Part shown: in pieces, positions 14,401-17,751 of the stretch
How the letters are laid out: each line of letters opens with the position of its first letter
How positions within the stretch are numbered: the stretch's first letter is position 1
Source of the DNA: UBA5336 sp964506685
GTDB taxonomy: Bacteria; Pseudomonadota; Alphaproteobacteria; Caulobacterales; Hyphomonadaceae
NCBI GenBank assembly: GCA_964506685.1
Contig: CAZDMQ010000067.1
Span: 1-17,751, forward strand
DNA: 17,751 bases
Direction: 5' to 3'
Position numbers and translations under genes: made by a program
The notes under the pieces: generated by a model
The model's database searches: none
Seen by the model: the letters and a program-made list of their open reading frames with translations, nothing else
Told to the model about the DNA's origin: nothing

Positions 14401-14862
14401 GGCCGGCGTCCCGGGCAAGGTGCCTGCCGGGATCGGAGGCAGCGGTTCACCGCCCACTTCCCAGACCGCATTGCTGACCTGTTCCACCGTCAGCGCGCCG
14501 TCGATCAGGCGCATCGACAGCACCTCCGCCTCGCCGAGCAGCAGGGCCGAGGCGTCGAGGACGATCTCCGCGCGGTCCGCCCGTCCTGATGGCGCGCCGC
14601 GGCTGTCGCGGAAGCCGACGCCATAGGCGGTGACATTGACGCGCCGCGCCTCGGGGGACCATTCGAGCGCCACCGCTGCAAGCGAGACCCCGCGACCGCC
14701 GCGCGCGTCGGTCAGCGCCGCCTCGATGTCGTCCTTGAAGGCGTTGAGCCAGACCGGCCCCTGCGACAGCCGCCAGGCGAACAGCGCAGCGGCCAGCACG
14801 GCAAGGAACAGCAGACCGCCGAGGATTTCGAAGACGAGGACCCTTGCGGTCTGGCGAACCAA
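11416..14862 (-). CDS. YhdP/AsmA-like envelope protein (DUF3971 domain, AsmA-like C-terminus)
   Basis: A 1148-residue protein with one N-terminal membrane segment (about 9-31, VFEILGGLLFLAVLAAALFAWRL) and a very long beta-rich region. It resembles the DUF3971/AsmA_2 proteins related to YhdP, TamB and AsmA. Family members are thought to span the periplasm and carry phospholipids to the outer membrane. The C-terminal signature (SVRGTFDRAQVAVNPLSAIAPGLLRRIF, about 1073-1100) is typical and is followed by a Pro/Gly/Ala-rich tail. The start is TTG at 14862, supported by AAGGAG 8 nt upstream and the membrane segment right after it. It is divergent from bcp and convergent with the MDR gene, so it is not part of the catabolic operon. 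Family assignment is good; the lipid-transport role is by analogy. Confidence 0.85.
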   Translation of the reverse strand: MVRQTARVLVFEILGGLLFLAVLAAALFAWRLSQGPVWLNAFKDDIEAALTDARGGRGVSLAAVALEWSPEARRVNVTAYGVGFRDSRGAPSGRADRAEIVLDASALLLGEAEVLSMRLIDGALTVEQVSNAVWEVGGEPLPPIPAGTLPGTPAEWVALIERAAASIMTGGRRTAAGMGLERVSVDRFTVDILLQDGTRLARIADTSGALARSGDELTLDLSGRGEGAGLPRAVTLGIRSADGFTRLDGELSLAGWSAPALLKRIGIAPDRASGLPADMTFTFEFADQQGLTGFSAILDAGAGDVLVAGQRYGIDTVSGRLDYDPVRDIAALQVDRLEADLLSGSFRLRLDDAVRPADLERPVQLTAQTLDIDLTPRFEAPFRLTDVALDGTANLTAHALDMTSLAASVDGARITASGQLARIRDAGAGELPLRLDAELSLEGPLGVGTVTRFWPVKLGEGARRFAANRIEAGTVTEAVATVRLRRDSLADKHLRDSDLDVRFTATGVRVRPLSDMPAVDNATGTGHLTGNRLVAELASGTFGSWTLDSGQVYITRFHPKGGDILVEATGKGVARDVLGYVFNSRLDLQAKTGFDPGRVSGDAEARFTMRRPARDDVPLEDMDFRVVAEVRNAGLTELGAGFDLNGGRARVDVDTSTVRVTGNGLVGPAPVVFAWRDGLDDDGDPASLTAQATVTPDFLNAFGLLGRPYLTGEIPVDVSATLDGSELRTADVDLDLTGARIDLAEIGWLKPPGTEARALLGYDFSGPTRIASADLQSPTAGLSGDVRLGPDGRLQTFDLRRAFLEGRADVTGKIVREAAGGFTLTLGGPFLDVSPLIADFGLLAGSAPASDSVPLTLSARVDRLRFSAEDDLLDAVFEASTDRDGLVRMAASGQTETGAATEALYQREGNGAAVSLRGEDAGFLVSALFGSDIIEAGEVDLTGRLDWGEAPSDLLLTLRNARLRNAPILTQLLSLASLRGLVDTLGGEGVLFSDVRIPMQLSDGRYIVTGGRASGPALGLTLNGWVEPAGRRMEASGVLVPSFGVNSALGGIPIIGDLMVGRDGEGILSLTYSVRGTFDRAQVAVNPLSAIAPGLLRRIFENPADTDLPLPEITPGPGEGAETGAGERGGAAAGGTAPVDGAARLPGQ

Positions 14863-15021
14863 GACTATTGCTCCTTATTACTGGCCGAACCGCAGGGCCC
14901 ATGAGCGCACATCTTACCCTATTCGCGCGCCAGCACCATGTGTGCATGTCTGCTGGACAGGGCGAAGAAGGGGCGGGCGCAGCAGGCGCAGCACACGCAG
15001 GCACCGGACATCCATCGGCCA

Positions 15022-15047
15022 CACAGTGAGCAGACACAGTAAGCAGA
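15022..15047. repeat. 13-bp tandem repeat (CACAGTRAGCAGA x2) upstream of bcp
   Basis: CACAGTGAGCAGA (15022-15034) is followed directly by CACAGTAAGCAGA (15035-15047), with one mismatch. It lies 18 nt before the bcp ATG, just ahead of the AGGGAGGA ribosome-binding site. It may be a binding site in the 5' leader or simple slippage. Confidence 0.6.
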
Positions 15048-15065
15048 CAGCCAGGGAGGACAGCC

Positions 15066-15545
15066 ATGACCGGAACACGCCAGCTGGAGGCCGGGATGCC
15101 GGCGCCGGACTTCGACATGCCGGTCACCGGCGGCGGCACGGCCCGCCTTGCCGACTATGCCGGTCGCCATCTCGTGCTCTACTTCTATCCCCGCGACGAC
15201 ACGCCGGGGTGCACCACCGAGGCGCAGGATTTCTCCGCCCGGGCCGATGCCTTTGCCGAAAGCGGCGCGGCCATACTGGGCGTCTCGCGCGACAGCCTGG
15301 CCCGGCATGAGCGCTTCGCCGCAAAGCACGGTCTTGCCATTCCGCTGGCTTCCGACGAGGACGGCACGGTGTGCGAAGCCTATGGCGTCTGGGTCGAGAA
15401 GCGGCTCTACGGCAAGACACACATGGGAATCGAGCGCACCACCTTCCTGATCTCTGGGGATGGGGCTGTGGAGAAAGTGTGGAGAAAAGTTAAGGTCAAA
15501 GGCCACGCCGAGTCCGTGCTCGAATGCGTCGCAAAATCGGCCTGA
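15066..15545 (+). CDS. bcp: peroxiredoxin of the BCP/PrxQ type (thioredoxin-dependent thiol peroxidase)
   Basis: A 159-residue cytoplasmic peroxidase that reduces hydrogen peroxide and organic hydroperoxides. The fold signature YFYPRDDTPGCTTEAQDF (39-56) carries the peroxidatic Cys49, with Thr46 and Arg124 (GIERTTFLI) as expected partners. In E. coli-type BCP the resolving Cys is five residues after the peroxidatic one; here that position is Gln54. Other cysteines are C103 (TVCEAYGVW) and C154, either of which might resolve the sulfenic acid; otherwise it works as a 1-Cys enzyme. A strong AGGGAGGA precedes the ATG at 15066. The gene is divergent from the AsmA-like gene and 202 bp upstream of the M23 peptidase. 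Confidence 0.95.
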   Translation: MTGTRQLEAGMPAPDFDMPVTGGGTARLADYAGRHLVLYFYPRDDTPGCTTEAQDFSARADAFAESGAAILGVSRDSLARHERFAAKHGLAIPLASDEDGTVCEAYGVWVEKRLYGKTHMGIERTTFLISGDGAVEKVWRKVKVKGHAESVLECVAKSA

Positions 15546-15579
15546 GCGGGCATCTTCCGGAAAAACTCAATGAAAAGCA

Positions 15580-15600
15580 AGGTTAAGTGAAATTTAACCT
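15580..15600 (+). promoter_or_regulatory. CtrA box (TTAA-N7-TTAAC) upstream of the M23 peptidase-bactofilin operon
   Basis: TTAA (15583-15586), seven bases (GTGAAAT) and TTAAC (15594-15598) exactly match the consensus bound by the alphaproteobacterial cell-cycle regulator CtrA. The site is also a 7-bp perfect inverted repeat, AGGTTAA/TTAACCT, with a 7-nt loop. It lies 35 nt after the bcp stop and about 150 bp before the peptidase start. A lone TTAAC half-site is at 15664-15668. CtrA binding is inferred from the consensus only. A hairpin at the end of the bcp mRNA is the alternative. Confidence 0.6.
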
Positions 15601-15747
15601 GCCCCTGCGAAGACTGATGGTGACCAAGTGGTAAAGGGGTTCCCTGCACTGCGAAAATGGGCTTTAACGTTCTTGGATCGGGATGACACCAGAATGGGGC
15701 GGTCCCGGGTCTCCAGTACAGTAGACAAACCGGCGGGCGACTGACAC

Positions 15748-16965
15748 ATGGCAAGGTTGAGTACGAAAGCGCAGGCAGTCTTCGATCGACTTTTCCCGGA
15801 ACGACAGATTTATCACCGCAGCGGCGGCACCGTCCATTACATCTCCATCTCCCCGTGGCAGCAGGCCATCATGGCCGCCGGCGTGTCGGCGGTTGCCGGC
15901 TGGACCGCCTTCGCCACGGTCAGCTACGTTTTCTACGACGGCGACAGTGGCCTCGAAGCGGGCAGCACCCGCGACCTCGCCCGCTATGAGCGCTGGGTGC
16001 AGGAGCTGCGCGCCAAGGATGCCCTCTCGCGCACCCTGCTGGAAGAGCGCACCGACGAGTTCCAGAAGGTTACCGCCCAGTTCGAGCAGCGCCACCAGTC
16101 CCTGAAGATCCTTCTCGATGCCCTCGATGGCGGCGAGGATTTCGAGGTCTCCGCCCTGAAGGGCGATAACGCCGACCTGCTGCAGAAGGCCTCCATCGAC
16201 GAGGCCGACATGCGGCAGAGCCGCGACGTGCCCGTGGTGACCGCCTCGATGGAGGCTGTCGGCATCCGCGCGCGGATCGACCAGCTTCGGGCGGAGCAGG
16301 AAACCTTCCTGAATGCCACCGAGGACCTTGCCGTGCAGCGCGCGGAGGAAGCCCGCGGCGTTCTCCAGCTCACCGCCGTCGGGACCGCGCGCATCGATGA
16401 GGGCCTGGAGATGGGCGGCCCCGTCGTGTCCGTCGCGGCCCTGGCTGCAGACAAGTTCGAAAGCCCCGAGGACGCCGCCTTCGCCGAGCGTGTGATGCAG
16501 GTGGCGGCCCGTCTCGAGGAAGCGCGTTATTACGAAGGCATCGTGGCGCAACTGCCGCTGGGCGAGCCGATTGCGGTGCCCTCGCGCCTGACCTCCAATT
16601 ACGGCCTGCGGGTGGATCCCTTCACCAAGCGGCCGGCCTGGCACAATGGCGTCGACATGGCCGCCTACTACAAGGCGCCGATCGCTGCGGCCGGCCCGGG
16701 CGTGGTGACCCATGCCGGTCCCAGGTCGGGCTATGGCCGGCTGGTCGAGATTGATCACGGTTTTGGCTTCAAGTCGCGTTACGCACACCTGCGTTCGATT
16801 TCTGTGGAAAAGGGTGATACGGTCGCTATCGGTGACAAGGTCGGCTTGATGGGATCAAGCGGGCGAAGCACCGGACCACACCTCCATTACGAGGTCTGGT
16901 TTCACGACAAGCCCTATGACCCGGCGAAGTTCTTGAAGGCAGGTAGACATGTTCACGAAGACTAA
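15748..16965 (+). CDS. lmdC: membrane-anchored M23 peptidase, LmdC-like (bactofilin-associated)
   Basis: A 405-residue peptidoglycan endopeptidase of the LytM/M23 family. A short basic cytoplasmic N-terminus (about 1-37) is followed by one membrane segment (about 38-62, AIMAAGVSAVAGWTAFATVSYVF), periplasmic coiled-coil stretches (about 77-123 and 172-205), and the M23 domain (about 275-398). All zinc/catalytic positions are present: H299 and D303 (HNGVD), H347 (RYAHL), and H378/H380 (HLHYEV), so the enzyme looks active. It overlaps the bactofilin gene by 17 nt. In Hyphomonas neptunium an M23 enzyme of this layout (LmdC), encoded next to bacA, is recruited by the bactofilin to shape stalk and bud; I recall this from the literature and have not checked it. 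A weak ribosome-binding site precedes ATG 15748. The name rests on architecture and context. Confidence 0.85.
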   Translation: MARLSTKAQAVFDRLFPERQIYHRSGGTVHYISISPWQQAIMAAGVSAVAGWTAFATVSYVFYDGDSGLEAGSTRDLARYERWVQELRAKDALSRTLLEERTDEFQKVTAQFEQRHQSLKILLDALDGGEDFEVSALKGDNADLLQKASIDEADMRQSRDVPVVTASMEAVGIRARIDQLRAEQETFLNATEDLAVQRAEEARGVLQLTAVGTARIDEGLEMGGPVVSVAALAADKFESPEDAAFAERVMQVAARLEEARYYEGIVAQLPLGEPIAVPSRLTSNYGLRVDPFTKRPAWHNGVDMAAYYKAPIAAAGPGVVTHAGPRSGYGRLVEIDHGFGFKSRYAHLRSISVEKGDTVAIGDKVGLMGSSGRSTGPHLHYEVWFHDKPYDPAKFLKAGRHVHED

Positions 16966-17473
16966 AGGGGACGGCAACGGCCCGACCATTCCCACCAGCT
17001 CATCCAGCCCGACCCAGGACGCCATCCGTTCGGCATCCTCGAAACCCGCGGCCCGTGCGGCCGCGTCCATCATCTGCTCGGACATGGCGATCCATGGCTC
17101 GATCGCGTCCGAGGGCGCGCTGCAGGTCGATGGCAAGGTCGATGGCGATGTGGTGGCCAAGGATATCACCATCGGCGCGTCCGGCATCATCACCGGCGAA
17201 GTGAAGGCCGAGATTGTCATCGTCAAAGGCACGATCCGGGGCTCGATCCGCGCTCGCAAGGTCGAGCTGGAGACCGGCTGCAAGGTGGAAGGCGACATCG
17301 TCCACACCTCGCTGTCGATCCAGGCGAATGCCGTGTTCGAGGGGCAGGTGAAGCACGCTGCCGATCCGCTCAAGGAAACCGGCCCGCGTCCCCAGACCGC
17401 CCAGGCCACGGTCTCCCCGGCCACCGCCCAGCCCGCGCCCAACGGCATGCCCCACACCAGCGGCAACGCCTGA
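16949..17473 (+). CDS. bacA: bactofilin (polymer-forming cytoskeletal protein)
   Basis: A 174-residue bactofilin (DUF583). A disordered N-terminal tail (1-38) leads into a right-handed beta-helix core of short repeats (about 40-136; e.g. GALQVDGKVDGDVVAKDITIG, GTIRGSIRARKVEL, CKVEGDIVHTSLSI), ending in a Pro/Ala/Thr-rich tail (about 139-174). Bactofilins polymerise without nucleotides and scaffold cell-wall enzymes at defined sites. The extreme N-terminus, MFTKTK, resembles the short membrane-targeting sequence of Caulobacter BacA (MFSKQAK), which supports this start. The gene begins inside the 3' end of the M23 peptidase gene (17-nt overlap), so the pair is almost certainly cotranscribed and translationally linked. 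A hairpin 31 nt after the stop may end the transcript. Confidence 0.95.
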   Translation: MFTKTKGDGNGPTIPTSSSSPTQDAIRSASSKPAARAAASIICSDMAIHGSIASEGALQVDGKVDGDVVAKDITIGASGIITGEVKAEIVIVKGTIRGSIRARKVELETGCKVEGDIVHTSLSIQANAVFEGQVKHAADPLKETGPRPQTAQATVSPATAQPAPNGMPHTSGNA

Positions 17474-17751
17474 CCAGTTCACCCCGGACAGTGCAGAGGT
17501 GCAAGGCGGGGGCACACCCCGCCAGAGCCACGACGTGCGCGCCAGACCCCAGAACAGGGCGTCGCCCCTCCCCCTTGGGAAGAGGGTCAAGGCGGCGCGC
17601 CCACCGCCCGTAGGTCGGGCATTTGTCCGCCAGCCGGCTGAGCCGTCATGCAGGCGCAGTGGGTCGCCGGGCTGCAGGTCGCCCGCCGCGATGAAGCCGC
17701 CCGTCCCCTGTCGGAAAACACCAAATCCATCCGCCCCCTGCCGGGCCCATG
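17474..17751. other. right-end region without a supported gene
   Basis: This 278-bp end region contains the hairpins at 17505-17523 and 17566-17586. From about 17640 to the window edge, frames are open on both strands with GC-rich third positions, so a gene running in from beyond the window is possible. Neither strand shows a start with a ribosome-binding site or a stop that fits, so no CDS is called. Confidence 0.4.
17505..17523 (+). terminator. GC-rich hairpin downstream of bactofilin, possible terminator
   Basis: GGCGGGG (17505-17511) and CCCCGCC (17517-17523) form a perfect 7-bp stem around a 5-nt loop (GCACA), 31 nt after the bactofilin stop. No T-run follows, so it is not a classic intrinsic terminator. 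It could protect the 3' end or act with Rho. A second weaker hairpin, CCCTC/GAGGG, is at 17566-17586. Confidence 0.45.

Noticed and set aside
15555..15562. TTCCGGAA palindrome after bcp as part of a terminator
   Set aside because: It is only 8 bp without a loop or T-run; a chance palindrome is likely.
17600..17751. Minus-strand frame at the right edge containing GDLQPGDPLRLHDG, resembling the end of a real protein
   Set aside because: The frame has no stop near the expected end; it continues through hairpins and the antisense of bactofilin. The opposite strand is equally open (from ATG 17648), so neither can be chosen without sequence beyond the window.
1..17751. CRISPR arrays, insertion sequences, tRNA or rRNA genes, toxin-antitoxin or phage-defence genes
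   Set aside because: Both strands were read for them. No regularly spaced repeats, transposase motifs, cloverleaf patterns or defence-type domains were found.

Overview
The window is high-GC DNA with dense coding, short intergenic gaps and clear Shine-Dalgarno sites. It looks like a chromosomal segment of an alphaproteobacterium, most likely of the Caulobacterales/Hyphomonadaceae/Maricaulales type. The main reasons are the lmdC-bacA (M23 peptidase-bactofilin) pair at the right end, a textbook TTAA-N7-TTAAC CtrA box upstream of it, and a prs-rplY-pth housekeeping block at the left. The taxonomic call is inference; no rRNA or tRNA gene was seen.

Layout. (1) 1-3776: housekeeping. The 3' part of a pgeF/YfiH-type gene is followed by prs (PRPP synthetase), a noncoding stretch, a divergent DUF393 gene, rplY (L25/Ctc) and pth (peptidyl-tRNA hydrolase). 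The pth stop codon lies inside the first of four 14-bp tandem repeats. (2) 3819-11379: an accessory catabolic cluster in two divergent operons that share the intergenic region 6317-6523. Leftward: an SDR dehydrogenase, a cytochrome P450 and a limonene-epoxide-hydrolase (LEH) family enzyme. Rightward: a possible 20-codon leader ORF, two SDRs, acoA- and acoB-like TPP-dependent E1 subunits, a 63-codon SDR C-terminal remnant, and an NADPH-dependent enone/alkenal reductase of the MDR family. (3) 11416-14862: a large YhdP/AsmA-like (DUF3971) envelope protein on the minus strand. (4) 15066-17473: a bcp-type peroxiredoxin, then a probable operon of a membrane-anchored M23 peptidase (LmdC-like) and a bactofilin. 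(5) 17474-17751: a hairpin and no supported gene.

How the genes may work together. The order of chemistries in the cluster (P450 epoxidation, epoxide hydrolysis to a diol, SDR oxidation to an acyloin or diketone, acetoin-dehydrogenase-like TPP cleavage) suggests a route for alkenes, terpenes or another unsaturated substrate. No ferredoxin, E2 or E3 gene is present, so the cluster depends on partners encoded elsewhere. The right end is a morphogenesis module in which a bactofilin scaffold positions a cell-wall hydrolase, probably under cell-cycle (CtrA) control.
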